64,000 bases of DNA from Massilia eurypsychrophila (lineage in GTDB: Bacteria; Pseudomonadota; Gammaproteobacteria; Burkholderiales; Burkholderiaceae_D). The translations under genes and the position numbers were made by a program. Shown one piece after another: positions 25,934-36,020 of this stretch. The notes under the pieces are model-generated. The model was given only the letters and a program-made list of their open reading frames with translations, was not told the origin of the DNA and did not search any database. The stretch's first letter is position 1; the number at the start of each line of letters is the position of its first letter. The stretch is taken from NCBI RefSeq assembly GCF_002760655.1, contig NZ_PDOC01000001.1:534559-598558 (forward strand). Reading direction: 5' to 3'.

Positions 25934-26709
25934 GCCATGGCGCTTCGATGGACGATGACCAGCTGCTGCGCTACTCGCGCCACATCCTGCTCGACGAGAT
26001 CGGCATCGAGGGCCAGCAGCGCCTGCTCGGCGCCCGCGCGCTGATCATCGGCGCCGGCGGTCTCGGTTCGCCCGCCGCGTTGTACCTGGCCGCGGCCGGC
26101 GTCGGGCGCATCGTGCTGGTCGACGACGACGACGTCGACCTGACCAACCTGCAGCGCCAGGTGATGCACGCCACCGCCCGCATCGGCCAGCCGAAGGTCG
26201 ATTCCGGCCGCGCCGCGCTGCTGCAGATCAATCCCGGCATCGAGGTGGTGGCGCTGCGCGAGCGCGCCGGCGCCGAGCGGCTGACCGAACTGGTTGGCGC
26301 GGCCGACGTCGTGCTCGACTGCAGCGACAACTTCGCCACCCGCCACGCCGTCAACCGCGCCTGCGTGGCCGCGCGCGTGCCGCTGGTGTCGGGCGCGGCG
26401 ATCCGCTTCGACGGCCAGCTCAGCGTGTTCGATCCGCGCCAGGCCGATTCGCCCTGCTACGCTTGCCTCTTTCCCGAGGCGGCCGGCTTCGTCGACGCCG
26501 CCTGCAGCAGCATGGGCGTGTTCGCCCCGCTGGTCGGCGTGATCGGCGCCATGCAGGCGGCCGAGGCGCTCAAGTTGCTGGTCGGCATCGGCCAGTCGCT
26601 GGCCGGGCGCCTGCTGCTGCTCGATGGGCGCGCCATGGAATGGACCAGCATCGCCGTGGCCCGCAACGCCGATTGCCAGGTCTGCAGCGGTGTCGGCAAA
26701 CCGGTCTGA
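25930..26709 (+). CDS. moeB: HesA/MoeB/ThiF-family adenylyltransferase
   Basis: A 259-aa E1-like enzyme: LLRYSRHILLDEIG, the ATP loop IIGAGGLGSPAALYLAAAGVG, DDDDVDLTNLQRQ (metal/ATP Asp), and zinc-binding CYAC and CQVC pairs. The catalytic crossover-loop Cys region is less clear than in ubiquitin E1. It adenylates the C-terminus of a sulfur carrier (MoaD or ThiS) for molybdopterin or thiamine synthesis. The sequence does not separate MoeB from ThiF. Confidence 0.9.
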   Translation: MSHGASMDDDQLLRYSRHILLDEIGIEGQQRLLGARALIIGAGGLGSPAALYLAAAGVGRIVLVDDDDVDLTNLQRQVMHATARIGQPKVDSGRAALLQINPGIEVVALRERAGAERLTELVGAADVVLDCSDNFATRHAVNRACVAARVPLVSGAAIRFDGQLSVFDPRQADSPCYACLFPEAAGFVDAACSSMGVFAPLVGVIGAMQAAEALKLLVGIGQSLAGRLLLLDGRAMEWTSIAVARNADCQVCSGVGKPV

Positions 26710-26773
26710 TCGAAGCGGCAACGAGTGGGCGTCGCCGTACACACTACCTTACAATGTTCACCGGCCCGCAATC

Positions 26774-26802
26774 TGGCCGTCGCGGCGAAACCGCTCTATA
26801 CT
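26774..26802 (+). promoter_or_regulatory. Candidate promoter of the type II secretion operon
   Basis: TATACT at 26797-26802 with a weak TGGCCG 17 bases upstream, 42 bases before the gspG start. This is the only gap longer than 20 bases before the operon runs G to F with overlaps or short gaps. Confidence 0.35.
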
Positions 26803-26843
26803 CTGCCAATTACACTGCATTCTTTTTCGGATCGCACCTACTC

Positions 26844-27311
26844 ATGACTATGCAAATCCCATTTCGTACTTCACGTCGTTCACTACGCCAGCGCCTGCAG
26901 CGCGGCTTCACCCTGGTCGAGATCATGGTGGTGGTCGTCATCATCGGCATCCTCGGCGCGCTGGTCGTGCCCAAGCTGATGGGCCGCACCGGCGAATCGC
27001 GCATCACCGCCGCCAAGGTTGACATTTCGACCCTGATGCAGGCGCTCAAGCTTTACAAGCTCGACAACCAGCGTTACCCGACCACCGAGCAGGGCCTGCA
27101 GTCGCTGATCGCCAAGCCGACCGGCGGCCCGGCCGCCAACGGCTGGAAGGCCGGCGGCTACATCGACAAGCTGCCAAAAGATCCATGGGGCAATCCTTAC
27201 CAGTACATGTACCCTGGCGTGCACGGCAGCGAAGTCGATCTGTTTTCGCTCGGCGCCGACGGCCAGCCGGGCGGTACCGGCGACGACAGCGACATCGGTT
27301 CGTGGGAATAA
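26844..27311 (+). CDS. gspG: Type II secretion major pseudopilin GspG
   Basis: A 155-aa type IV pilin-like protein: leader ending RG with FTLVEIMVVVVIIGILGALV after the cleavage site, Glu at +5, and the C-terminal GspG calcium-site region (DPWGNPYQYMYPGVHG; LFSLGADGQPGGTGDDSDIGSW). It builds the shaft of the T2SS pseudopilus. First gene of the gsp operon here. Confidence 0.96.
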   Translation: MTMQIPFRTSRRSLRQRLQRGFTLVEIMVVVVIIGILGALVVPKLMGRTGESRITAAKVDISTLMQALKLYKLDNQRYPTTEQGLQSLIAKPTGGPAANGWKAGGYIDKLPKDPWGNPYQYMYPGVHGSEVDLFSLGADGQPGGTGDDSDIGSWE

Positions 27312-27351
27312 ATAAGGAAGCCACGTCAGGAATCTAACCCAGGGGGTTCGC

Positions 27352-27831
27352 TTGCCCGTCATCGACAGCCGCCGCGCGGCCCGCGGCTTCACCCTGGTGG
27401 AGCTGATGGTCGTGATGGTGATCATCGGCATCACGCTGGGCATCGTCTCGCTCAATGCGATCCCGAGCCCGCAGCAGAACCTGCAAAACGAGGCCCAGCG
27501 CCTCGCTTTGCTGCTGCAGCTCGCCCGTGACGAAGCGATCGTGCGCAACCGGCTGGTCGCGTTCGAGGCCGACGGCGAGCGCTACCGCTTCCTGGTGCGC
27601 AACGAAACGCGCTGGGACCCGGTCAGCGGCGACGACCTGCTGCGCGAGCGCGCCTTCAAGAACGCCCCGGTGTCGCTGCTGATCGACCCGGCCGGCGCCG
27701 GCTCCGGCAATCCTCTGCGCATCACGTTCGGCCGCGAGCCGGTCGACAAGCCTTTCCTGCTCACCCTCTCCAGCGGCGACGCCCGTGTCGCCATCCGCGC
27801 CGACGGCATCGGCCACTTCGTCGTCGAATGA
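27352..27831 (+). CDS. gspH: Type II secretion minor pseudopilin GspH
   Basis: A 159-aa pilin-like protein with leader RRAARG and FTLVELMVVMVIIGITLGI. Its start is TTG at 27352, with GGGGG about 10 bases upstream. Length, position after gspG and the GspH-like beta-rich body (LRITFGREPV; VAIRADGIGHF) support the call. Its last codons overlap gspI (ATGA). Confidence 0.9.
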   Translation: MPVIDSRRAARGFTLVELMVVMVIIGITLGIVSLNAIPSPQQNLQNEAQRLALLLQLARDEAIVRNRLVAFEADGERYRFLVRNETRWDPVSGDDLLRERAFKNAPVSLLIDPAGAGSGNPLRITFGREPVDKPFLLTLSSGDARVAIRADGIGHFVVE

Positions 27832-28211
27832 CCATGCGCCCCTACACCCGGCAATCCGGTTTTACCCTGCTCGAGGTGCTGGTGGCGCTGGTCATCGTCG
27901 GCACCGCGCTGGGCGCCTCGATGCGCGCCGTCGGCAGCCTGGCGTCCAACAGCGCCGGCCTGCGCACCGCGATGATGGCGACCTGGTCGGCCGAAAACCG
28001 GCTGGTGCAGATCCGCCTGGCGCGCGAATTTCCCAGCGTCGGCAAGCGCAGCTTCGAGTGCCCGCAGGGCGACCTGAATCTCGTCTGCGAAGAAGAAGTG
28101 CTGGCCAGCCCGAACCCGCTGCTGCGCCGCGTCGAAGTTGGCGTCTACGACATGCAGAATCCGGAGCGGCGCATCCTGAAGCTGGTGCAACTTGTGATGA
28201 GGCCGCAATGA
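27828..28211 (+). CDS. gspI: Type II secretion minor pseudopilin GspI
   Basis: A 127-aa pseudopilin: short leader ending SG, then FTLLEVLVALVIVGTALGA, and NRLVQIRLAREFPSVG typical of GspI. With GspJ and GspK it forms the tip complex of the pseudopilus. It overlaps both gspH and gspJ by 4 bases. Confidence 0.92.
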   Translation: MTMRPYTRQSGFTLLEVLVALVIVGTALGASMRAVGSLASNSAGLRTAMMATWSAENRLVQIRLAREFPSVGKRSFECPQGDLNLVCEEEVLASPNPLLRRVEVGVYDMQNPERRILKLVQLVMRPQ

Positions 28212-28843
28212 GGCCGGTCCTGATCCGGTCGCGCGGTTTTACGCTCGTCGAGCTGCTGGTGGCGATCAGCATCCTGGCGATGGTGGCCGTGCTCGGCTGG
28301 CGCGGCCTGGACGGCATCGTGCGTGCGCGCGTGGCGCTGACCGACCAGATGGAAGTGACGCGCGGCATGCAGCTGGCATTTGCCCAGATGCAAAGCGACG
28401 CCGAACACATGGCCGAAGGCGCGCTGCTCGACAAGCGCGCCTACCTGCAGGCCGGCGTCGACCGCCTGACGCTGGTGCGCACCAGCTACATCGAGAACGA
28501 AGCGATGCGCCTGCAGGTGGTGTCGTACCGGGTGCAAGACGGCATGCTGACGCGCCGCGAATCGGCCAGCACGCGCGACCTGATGCAGCTCGACGTGCTG
28601 TGGCAGGCCGCCATCAGCGACGTCGACCCGACGCCGCCGGTCACCTTGCAGGCCGGGGTGACCGGCATGCAGGTCGACACCTGGCAGCAGAACCAGTGGC
28701 AACAGGGCGCCCAGCAACAGAAGGATGTCCAGCCGCAACCGCCGGCACCGGGCGAGGCCGGCCCGGGCGGGCTGCAGGTGGCGCTGCAGGTGCAAGGCCT
28801 GGCCGCGCCAATGCGCAAGGCTTTCCTGCTGGGGGGCATATGA
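28208..28843 (+). CDS. gspJ: Type II secretion minor pseudopilin GspJ
   Basis: A 211-aa pseudopilin: leader RSRG, then FTLVELLVAISILAMVAVL, and the GspJ-like stretch FAQMQSDAEHMAEGALLDKR. A Gln/Pro-rich loop (WQQNQWQQGAQQQKDVQPQ) near residue 165 is longer than usual. It overlaps gspI and gspK. Confidence 0.92.
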   Translation: MRPVLIRSRGFTLVELLVAISILAMVAVLGWRGLDGIVRARVALTDQMEVTRGMQLAFAQMQSDAEHMAEGALLDKRAYLQAGVDRLTLVRTSYIENEAMRLQVVSYRVQDGMLTRRESASTRDLMQLDVLWQAAISDVDPTPPVTLQAGVTGMQVDTWQQNQWQQGAQQQKDVQPQPPAPGEAGPGGLQVALQVQGLAAPMRKAFLLGGI

Positions 28844-29808
28844 GAAAATTTACGCAGCCGGCGCGCCAGCGCGGCGTTGCCGTCATCACCGCCTTGCTGC
28901 TGACCACCCTGGCGGTAACGATCGTCGCCAGCCTGTTCTGGGCCCAGCAGGTGCAGGTGCGCTCGATGGAAAATCAGCGCTTGCACCTGCAGACCAAGTG
29001 GATCCTGCGCGGCGCGCTCGACTGGGCCGGCCTGGTGCTGCGCCAGGACGCACGCGACAATGACTACACGTCGCTGAACCAGGTGTGGGCGACGCCGTTG
29101 GCCGAAACCCGGCTCGACCAGTACATCGAACGCGAGCGGGTGCAGGGCGAGGTATTCGACGCGACCTTGTCGGGCAGCATCGTCGACGCGACGTCGCGGT
29201 ACAATCTGACCAACCTGGCCGCCAACCGCACGCCGGCGCTGGCGCAGGTCGGCATCTACCGGCGCCTGCTGATCAACCTCAAGCTCGATCCGGCGCTGGC
29301 CGAACGCACCGCCATCGCCGTGGCCAGCGCGCAGGTGCTCGAGGCCAGCCCCGAGCCGCCCGAGGTCGGGCCGAAGCCGGTGCCGAAGACGAATAACGCA
29401 CCGGTCCGCTTGACGCAGTTGGACGACTTGCTGACCATTCCGGGTTATACGGTGGAAGTGGTCAACAAGTTGCGCGACTTCGTCATCGTGCTGCCTGGTG
29501 TCAGCAAGGTCAACGTCAATACCGCGGCGCCGGAAGTGTTGGCCGCGCTGATCGAGGATTTTTCGCTGGCCGAGGCGAATGCGCTGGTGGCACGGCGCAA
29601 GAGCGCGGCCTGGCTCGACATCGGCCAGTTTAAGACTGAGCTGAACGGCAAAAGCATGGTCGACAATGCGGGCGAAGTGAAAAGCAATTATTTCCTGGTA
29701 TACAGCCGGGTGCGGCTCGACCGCGCCGCGCTCGACGCCGAAGCATTGATCAACCGCGGCACCGATGGCCGCAAGCTCACGACCTTGGTGTGGGTGCGGC
29801 AAAACTAG
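28840..29808 (+). CDS. gspK: Type II secretion minor pseudopilin GspK
   Basis: A 322-aa protein, the largest pseudopilin: leader ARQRG and AVITALLLTTLAVTIVASLFW, with no Glu at +5, as is normal for GspK; then NRLHL-type helix and the helix-hairpin-helix region (LTIPGYTVEVVNKLRDFV; VNVNTAAPEVLAALI). It caps the pseudopilus tip. Confidence 0.94.
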   Translation: MRKFTQPARQRGVAVITALLLTTLAVTIVASLFWAQQVQVRSMENQRLHLQTKWILRGALDWAGLVLRQDARDNDYTSLNQVWATPLAETRLDQYIERERVQGEVFDATLSGSIVDATSRYNLTNLAANRTPALAQVGIYRRLLINLKLDPALAERTAIAVASAQVLEASPEPPEVGPKPVPKTNNAPVRLTQLDDLLTIPGYTVEVVNKLRDFVIVLPGVSKVNVNTAAPEVLAALIEDFSLAEANALVARRKSAAWLDIGQFKTELNGKSMVDNAGEVKSNYFLVYSRVRLDRAALDAEALINRGTDGRKLTTLVWVRQN

Positions 29809-29824
29809 AAGAAAGCGAGACCGT

Positions 29825-31042
29825 TTGAGCACTTTATATATCCGCCTGCCGGCGCGCGCTGACGGCGAAGCGGCCTTGTCGCGCTTCGCGCTGGTGGCCG
29901 ACAGCGGCGCCATCGAGCAGCAGGGCGAGGGCGCGCTGCGCGGCTTCGCCGACTTGGCCGCGGCCAGCCGCCGCGTGCTGCTGCTGATCGCCGCCGTCGA
30001 CGTCACCATGCTGCACGTCAAGGCGCCGCCGCTGTCGGGCCCGCGCCTGAAGGCCGCGTTGCCGAGCCTGGTCGAGGAGCAGGTGCTGGGCGATCCGTCC
30101 GAAGCGGTGCTGACGGCGGCGCCCGCGCAGTCGCCGGACGGCCTGCGCAGCGTTGCCGTCGTGCAGCGCACCTATCTCGAGTCGCTGGTGCGCACCGTGC
30201 TGGCGATGGGCGCGCGCAGCGTCGGCGCGCTGCCGGCGCAGCTGTGCCTGCCGCTGCAGCCGGGCCACGTCAGCGGCGCGGTCGAACCGTCCGTGCTGAC
30301 CTTGCGCGACGGCCTCTACCACGGCATGGGACTGGCCGTCGCCAGCACCCCCGACACGGCGCTGCAGATGGTGCGCGCGCTGGCCGGCGACGCCCCGCTG
30401 ACCCTGTACGTGCCGGCTGCCGACCTCGGCCAGTTCCAGGCGCTGGCGGCCGAAGCCGACCCGGCCACGACGATCGAAGCCGACGACTGGACCCACTGGA
30501 TCGCCGGCAGCCGCAGCACCAACCTCGACCTGGTGCCGGCGCTGGGCGCGGCGGGCGCGCGCGCCACCGACTGGCAGCGCTGGCGCTGGCCGTTGCGCCT
30601 GGCCTTGCTGGCGCTGGTGGTCAACCTGGCCGGCCTGAACATCGAGTGGCTGCGCCTGAAGCGCGAAGCCGACGCCACCCGCGCGGCGATGCTGCAAACC
30701 TACAAGGCGACCTACCCGAAAGACACCGTGATCCAGGATCCATTGGTGCAGATGAAAATGAACATTGCGCGCGCGCGCGCCGCCAGCGGCCAGCTCTCGC
30801 CGGACGAATTTACCTACCAGGCGGCAGCCTTCGGCGAGGCCGCGCGCTCTCTGCCGCGCCCGCTGTCGATCGCCTCGCTCGAATACCGGGAACGTTCGCT
30901 CAGCATTAAGGTCAAACCTGAGTCGGCCGATCCAGGCGTGGCCGGCCAGCTCAAGAGTGCTCTGGCGGCGCGCAACCTCGCCTTCAGCGAACCGGCGCCG
31001 GCCACCTGGCTGATCCGCAACACCACCGGAGCGAAGCCATGA
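29825..31042 (+). CDS. gspL: Type II secretion inner-membrane protein GspL
   Basis: A 405-aa protein with an actin-like cytoplasmic domain (about 1-245), one transmembrane helix (about 258-278, RLALLALVVNLAGLNIEW) and a periplasmic ferredoxin-like domain. GspL links GspE to the inner-membrane platform. TTG at 29825 is the likely start. It overlaps gspM by 4 bases. Confidence 0.9.
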   Translation: MSTLYIRLPARADGEAALSRFALVADSGAIEQQGEGALRGFADLAAASRRVLLLIAAVDVTMLHVKAPPLSGPRLKAALPSLVEEQVLGDPSEAVLTAAPAQSPDGLRSVAVVQRTYLESLVRTVLAMGARSVGALPAQLCLPLQPGHVSGAVEPSVLTLRDGLYHGMGLAVASTPDTALQMVRALAGDAPLTLYVPAADLGQFQALAAEADPATTIEADDWTHWIAGSRSTNLDLVPALGAAGARATDWQRWRWPLRLALLALVVNLAGLNIEWLRLKREADATRAAMLQTYKATYPKDTVIQDPLVQMKMNIARARAASGQLSPDEFTYQAAAFGEAARSLPRPLSIASLEYRERSLSIKVKPESADPGVAGQLKSALAARNLAFSEPAPATWLIRNTTGAKP

Positions 31043-31560
31043 GCGTCGTCACCAGCATTGCCCAGTGGCGCGAACGGATCGGCCTGGCCTGGCGCGCCCG
31101 CACAGACCAGGAGCGCAAGACGCTCACCATCGGCGGCGGCATCGCCGCCGGCGCACTGATTTACATGCTGTTCATCGATCCAGCCGTCAGCGGCCGCGCT
31201 CAGTTGGAAAAAGACTTGCCGCGCCTGCGCCAGGAAAGCGCGCAGCTGCGCGCGATGGCGCTTGAAGCGGGCGAACTGGCGCGCCAGCCGCAGCCGCAGG
31301 TCACGCCCATGACGCGCGACAGCGTCACTGCCAGCCTGGCGGCGATGAGCATCACGCCGCAGAGCCTGACGGTGTCCGGCGAGAGCGCGCGCATTCAGTT
31401 GACGGGCGTGTCGTTCGCCAACCTGGTCACCTGGCTCGACGCCCAGCGCCGCGAGAACCGTATTGCCGTGCTGGAAGCCGTGATCAGCGCGCAAACGCCC
31501 GCCGGCCAGGTTGACGCCACCTTGACGTTGCGCCAGGACACCGGCGCGGGGAATCAGTGA
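31039..31560 (+). CDS. gspM: Type II secretion inner-membrane protein GspM
   Basis: A 173-aa bitopic protein: short cytoplasmic N-terminus with WRERIGLAWRARTDQERK, transmembrane helix (about 31-48), periplasmic coiled coil and a ferredoxin-like end (GVSFANLVTWLDAQRRENRI). It partners GspL. It overlaps gspL and gspN. Confidence 0.9.
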   Translation: MSVVTSIAQWRERIGLAWRARTDQERKTLTIGGGIAAGALIYMLFIDPAVSGRAQLEKDLPRLRQESAQLRAMALEAGELARQPQPQVTPMTRDSVTASLAAMSITPQSLTVSGESARIQLTGVSFANLVTWLDAQRRENRIAVLEAVISAQTPAGQVDATLTLRQDTGAGNQ

Positions 31561-32330
31561 AGCGCGCCTTGCTATGGGGCCTGGCGACGCTGTTGGCCGG
31601 CGCGCTGACGGTGCTGACGTTTTTCCCCGCCGCCTGGCTGGGGCGGATCGTCGAACAGCAGACCGGCGGCCGTTTGACTCTGGGGGATGCGCAGGGTACG
31701 CTGTGGCGCGGCTCGGCCTTTATCGGCGGGGCGCCCGGCGCCGGCGGCGCGGTGACGCCGCTGTTGCCGGGACGTTTTGCGTGGCGCTTGTCGCCGCTGG
31801 TGTTGCTCGGCAGCGTGTCGCTGCAGCTGGAAAACCCGCTGGCGCTGTCGCAGCCGGTGCGCATCAGCGGCAGCTGGTCGCAGTGGCAGGTCAGCCCGGC
31901 CGAACTGATGTTGCCGGCCGAAGGACTGGCTGGCCTGGGCGCACCGCTCAATACCTTGGCGCCGAGCGGGGTGATGCGGCTGTCCTGGTCTACACTGGAG
32001 CTGATGCGCCAGCAGCAGACGGTGGCGGTGAATGGCCGCACGGTGCTCGTGATGAACGACATGGGCTCGCGTATGAGCCCGGTCAAGCCGCTCGGCAGCT
32101 ACGAGCTGGCGATGGACTGGCAAGGCCAGCAGGCAAAACTGAATTTGACGACCGTGCGCGGTGCATTGCTGCTGTCGGGAAACGGGTCGCTGGACCGCGG
32201 CCGGCTGCAGTTTTCCGGCCAGGCCGCGGCCGCAAATGGATATGAAGAAACGCTGGGCAACCTCCTGAATTTACTGGGCCAGCGCCGAATGGTGGGTGGC
32301 AAGAATATTATCGCGTTAGAGTTCAAATGA
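31557..32330 (+). CDS. gspN: Type II secretion protein GspN
   Basis: A 257-aa protein with an N-terminal membrane helix and the GspN-type periplasmic domain (GDAQGTLWRGSAFIGG; LPGRFAWRLSPLVLLG; SGNGSLDRGRLQFSG). The start is GTG within the gspM stop (GTGA). GspN is optional in T2SS and its job is not settled. It overlaps gspD by 4 bases. Confidence 0.88.
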   Translation: MKRALLWGLATLLAGALTVLTFFPAAWLGRIVEQQTGGRLTLGDAQGTLWRGSAFIGGAPGAGGAVTPLLPGRFAWRLSPLVLLGSVSLQLENPLALSQPVRISGSWSQWQVSPAELMLPAEGLAGLGAPLNTLAPSGVMRLSWSTLELMRQQQTVAVNGRTVLVMNDMGSRMSPVKPLGSYELAMDWQGQQAKLNLTTVRGALLLSGNGSLDRGRLQFSGQAAAANGYEETLGNLLNLLGQRRMVGGKNIIALEFK

Positions 32331-34579
32331 AAAAAACAGCACACAGCACCATCCCCGTCCCGGCGCTGCGCCGGCTCGCCGCCGCCGTCCTGTTGGGCTT
32401 TGCGGCCGCGCCGATCGCGCTGCCGCTGCCGGCCACCGCGCAGGAGCCGTCCGCTTCCGGCGCCGCGCTCAACTTCGTCAACGCCGACATGGAGTCGGTC
32501 ATCAAGGCGGTCGGCCACTACACCGGCATCACCTTCGTGATCGACCCGCGCGTCAAGGGCACGTTGACCCTGGTGTCGGAAAAGTCGCTCTCGAAGTCGC
32601 AGGCGTTCTCGCTGCTGACCTCCGCGCTGCGCCTGCAAGGCTACGCGGTCGTCACCGCCGAAGGCTACGCCAAGGTGGTGCCGGAAGCCGAAGCAAAATT
32701 GCAAAGTTCGCCCACGCTGGTTGGCCTGGGCGCGCCGCGCGTCAAGGGCGACCAGATCGCCACCCAGGTGTTCCGCCTCAATTACGAGTCGGCCGCCAAC
32801 CTGACGGCCGTGCTGCGCCCGCTCATTTCGCCGAACAATTCGATCATGGGCAACCCGGGCAACAACAGCCTGGTGATCACCGACTACGCCGACAACCTGC
32901 GCCGCCTGGCAAAGATCATCGCCGCCCTCGACGCCCCGGTCTCCGGCGGCCTCGACGTCGTGCCGATCCGCTACGCCATCGCCAGCGACATCGCCACCAT
33001 GGTCAGCCGCCTGATGGAGCCGACCGCCGGCGGCGACTCCGGCCGCGTGTCGGTGCTGGCCGATCCGCGCACCAATTCGGTGGTGGTGCGCGCGCCTTCG
33101 CCGGCGCGCGCCAACCTGGCCAAGTCGCTCATCGCCCGGCTCGACCAGCCGACCGCGGAAGCGGGCAACGTCCACGTCGTCTACCTGAAAAACGCCGACG
33201 CCACCAAGCTGGCGCAGACCTTGCGCGCAGTGGTGTCGTCCGACACCTCGCTGCCGCAGCAGGCGCAGGGCACCGCCGGCGGCACCGTGCAGCCCGGCGG
33301 CGCCGGCCAGACCGGCCAGGGCCAGGGCCAGCAGGGCCTCGGCGGCGGCGGCAGCACGCTCAGCGCCAACAGCCCGGGCCAAGGCGGCGGCGGCACCCAG
33401 GGCGCCACCGGCGCCGGCTTCATCCAGGCCGACGCGGCCACCAACACGCTCATCATCACCGCCAACGAGGCGGTCTACCGCAACCTGCGCGCCGTCATCG
33501 ACCAGCTCGACGTGCGCCGCGCCCAGGTCTACATCGAGTCCCTGATCGTCGAAGTGACGGCCACCCGCGCCTCCGAATTCGGCGTGCAGTGGGCCGCCGT
33601 CAGCGGCAGCGAAAACAGCAAGTACCGCGTCGGCGGCCTGCAGTCGTTCTCGTCCGGCTCGAACAACCTGCTGGCCGCTGCCACCGGCGCCAGCCCGCCG
33701 CCGACCGGCTTTTCGATCGGCGTGTTCAAGCAGATCGGCGACCAGATTGGCCTGGGCGCACTGGCCCGCGCGCTCGAAACGGACGGCAACGCCAACATCC
33801 TGTCGACGCCGAACATGCTCACGCTCGACAACGAGCTGTCGACCATCAAGGTGGGCCAGAACGTGCCGATCATCAGCGGCCAGTTCACTACCCCGGCCGG
33901 CGGCGCCAACGCCAATCCGTTCCAGACCATCGACCGCCGCGACGTCGGCCTGACCCTGAAGGTGCGCCCGCAGATTTCCGAAGGCGGCACCATCAAGATG
34001 GCGATCTACCACGAGACCTCCAGCGTCGATCGCTCGACCCTGACCGCGCCGGCCGGCGTGACGACCAACATCCGTGTCATCGAAAACAATGTCATCGCCG
34101 ACGACGGCCAGATCATCGTGCTCGGCGGCCTGATCGAGGACACCGAGGGCGACAGCGAGGAAAGAGTGCGCGGCCTGGGCGACATCCCGGTGCTCGGCAA
34201 CCTGTTCAAGTACAAGACGCGCTCGCGCCAGAAAACCAACCTGATGATCTTCCTGCGCCCGGTTGTCGTGCGCAGCAAGGAAGACAGCAACACCATCGCC
34301 GCCGACCGCTACGACTACATGCGCTCGTCGGGCCTGTCGGCGCAGCCGAAGGACAGCTCGGTCCTGATCCGCGACCTCGGCGCGCCGGTGCTGCCGCCGC
34401 TCGACAGCGGTCAGCCGCCGCCAGGCGGCGCGATGGCGACGGTGCCGCCGAAGCGGCCAGCGCCGGTGCCGGCGCGCCCTGGCGTGGTCGGGCCGCAAAC
34501 GCCGCCTCAGCAGCAGCCGCAGCAGCCGCAGCAGCAGCCGCAAGATCCGGCCACGCAATACCGGCCGGTGCAGAAATAG
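32327..34579 (+). CDS. gspD: Type II secretion outer-membrane secretin GspD
   Basis: A 750-aa secretin: signal region (about 1-38), N0 domain (about 42-110, [22 protein letters not shown]), N1-N3 repeats, a Gly/Gln-rich loop (about 315-350), and the C-terminal secretin domain ([44 protein letters not shown] segment). It ends with an atypical Pro/Gln-rich tail (about 690-750) that could contact a pilotin or be unstructured. It forms the outer-membrane channel. Confidence 0.95.
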   Translation: MKKTAHSTIPVPALRRLAAAVLLGFAAAPIALPLPATAQEPSASGAALNFVNADMESVIKAVGHYTGITFVIDPRVKGTLTLVSEKSLSKSQAFSLLTSALRLQGYAVVTAEGYAKVVPEAEAKLQSSPTLVGLGAPRVKGDQIATQVFRLNYESAANLTAVLRPLISPNNSIMGNPGNNSLVITDYADNLRRLAKIIAALDAPVSGGLDVVPIRYAIASDIATMVSRLMEPTAGGDSGRVSVLADPRTNSVVVRAPSPARANLAKSLIARLDQPTAEAGNVHVVYLKNADATKLAQTLRAVVSSDTSLPQQAQGTAGGTVQPGGAGQTGQGQGQQGLGGGGSTLSANSPGQGGGGTQGATGAGFIQADAATNTLIITANEAVYRNLRAVIDQLDVRRAQVYIESLIVEVTATRASEFGVQWAAVSGSENSKYRVGGLQSFSSGSNNLLAAATGASPPPTGFSIGVFKQIGDQIGLGALARALETDGNANILSTPNMLTLDNELSTIKVGQNVPIISGQFTTPAGGANANPFQTIDRRDVGLTLKVRPQISEGGTIKMAIYHETSSVDRSTLTAPAGVTTNIRVIENNVIADDGQIIVLGGLIEDTEGDSEERVRGLGDIPVLGNLFKYKTRSRQKTNLMIFLRPVVVRSKEDSNTIAADRYDYMRSSGLSAQPKDSSVLIRDLGAPVLPPLDSGQPPPGGAMATVPPKRPAPVPARPGVVGPQTPPQQQPQQPQQQPQDPATQYRPVQK

Positions 34580-34592
34580 AAAGGTAGTACCA

Positions 34593-36014
34593 ATGAGTAA
34601 TTTGTTGCCGTATGCATTTGCCCGTGATTTTGGTGTGCTGGCCAGGAGCGTCGACGGCGGCGCCGACGCCATCGAAGTGTGGATCTCCGGCGCCACCGCG
34701 CCGGCGGCGATCGCCGAAGTGTCGCGCCGGTTCGGCCGCGTCGCGCTGCGCCGCATGGAGCGCGCCGACCTCGAGGCGGCCATTGCCACCGCCTACGCCG
34801 GCGCCGGCGGCGACGCCTCGCAGGTGGTCGACGAATTCGACGCCGACCTCGACCTGACTAAGCTGCTGCAGGACGTGCCGGCCATCGAAGACCTGCTCGA
34901 GTCGTCCGACGACGCGCCGGTGATCCGCATGATCAATGCGCTGCTGACGCAGTCGCTGCGCGAAGGCGCCTCCGACATCCACATCGAGCCGTTCGAGCAG
35001 ACTTCGGTGGTGCGCTTTCGCATCGACGGCGCGCTGCGCGACGTGGTCCGTCCGCGCAAGGCGATCCACGCCTCGCTGATCTCGCGCATCAAGATCATGT
35101 CGCAGCTCGACATCGCCGAAAAGCGCCTGCCGCAGGACGGCCGCATCACCTTGCGCGTCGGCGGCAAGCCGGTCGACGTGCGCGTGTCGACCCTGCCGAC
35201 CGGCCACGGCGAGCGCGCCGTATTGCGTCTGCTCGACAAGGAAGCGGGCCGCCTCGACCTGTCGCACCTGGGCATGAGCCCGTCGCTGCTGCCGCAGTTC
35301 GACCGCATGATCAACCAGCCGCACGGCATCGTGCTGGTGACCGGCCCGACCGGTTCGGGCAAGACCACCACGCTGTATGCGGCCTTGTCGCGGCTGAACG
35401 CGTCGACCACCAACATCCTTACCGTCGAAGACCCGATCGAGTACGACCTGATCGGCGTCGGCCAGACCCAGGTCAACGCCCGCATCGACATGAGTTTCGC
35501 CAAGGCGCTGCGGGCGATCCTGCGCCAGGACCCGGACGTCATCATGATCGGCGAGATCCGCGACCTCGAAACGGCGCAGATCGCGGTACAGGCGTCGCTG
35601 ACGGGCCACCTGGTGCTGGCAACCTTGCACACCAACGACTCGGCCGCGGCGGTGACGCGTTTGCTCGACATGGGGATCGAACCGTTCCTGCTGTCGTCGT
35701 CGCTGCTGGGCGTGATGGCGCAGCGGCTGGTGCGCAAACTCTGTGAAAGCTGCAAGCAGCCCGACGGCCAGTACTGGCGCTCGGTCGGCTGCGACAAGTG
35801 CGGCCACACCGGCTACCAGGGCCGGGTCGGCGTCTATGAGCTGCTCGAGACGACCGACGACATCCGCGCCCAGATCCACAACCGCGCCTCCGAAGCCGAC
35901 ATCCGCGGCGCGGCCCAGCAGCACGGCATGAAGATGATGCGCGAAGACGGCGAACGGTGGCTGCAGAACGGCACCACCACCCAGGCCGAACTGCTGCGCG
36001 TGACCAAGGACTAA
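34593..36014 (+). CDS. gspE: Type II secretion ATPase GspE
   Basis: A 473-aa traffic ATPase: N1E-like region, then Walker [14 protein letters not shown] (about 251-263), Asp box [17 protein letters not shown], Walker [20 protein letters not shown] and His box, and a tetracysteine zinc module (CESC...CDKCG at about 385-410). It powers pseudopilus assembly from the cytoplasm. It follows gspD by 13 bases. Confidence 0.96.
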   Translation: MSNLLPYAFARDFGVLARSVDGGADAIEVWISGATAPAAIAEVSRRFGRVALRRMERADLEAAIATAYAGAGGDASQVVDEFDADLDLTKLLQDVPAIEDLLESSDDAPVIRMINALLTQSLREGASDIHIEPFEQTSVVRFRIDGALRDVVRPRKAIHASLISRIKIMSQLDIAEKRLPQDGRITLRVGGKPVDVRVSTLPTGHGERAVLRLLDKEAGRLDLSHLGMSPSLLPQFDRMINQPHGIVLVTGPTGSGKTTTLYAALSRLNASTTNILTVEDPIEYDLIGVGQTQVNARIDMSFAKALRAILRQDPDVIMIGEIRDLETAQIAVQASLTGHLVLATLHTNDSAAAVTRLLDMGIEPFLLSSSLLGVMAQRLVRKLCESCKQPDGQYWRSVGCDKCGHTGYQGRVGVYELLETTDDIRAQIHNRASEADIRGAAQQHGMKMMREDGERWLQNGTTTQAELLRVTKD

Positions 36015-36020
36015 CACCAG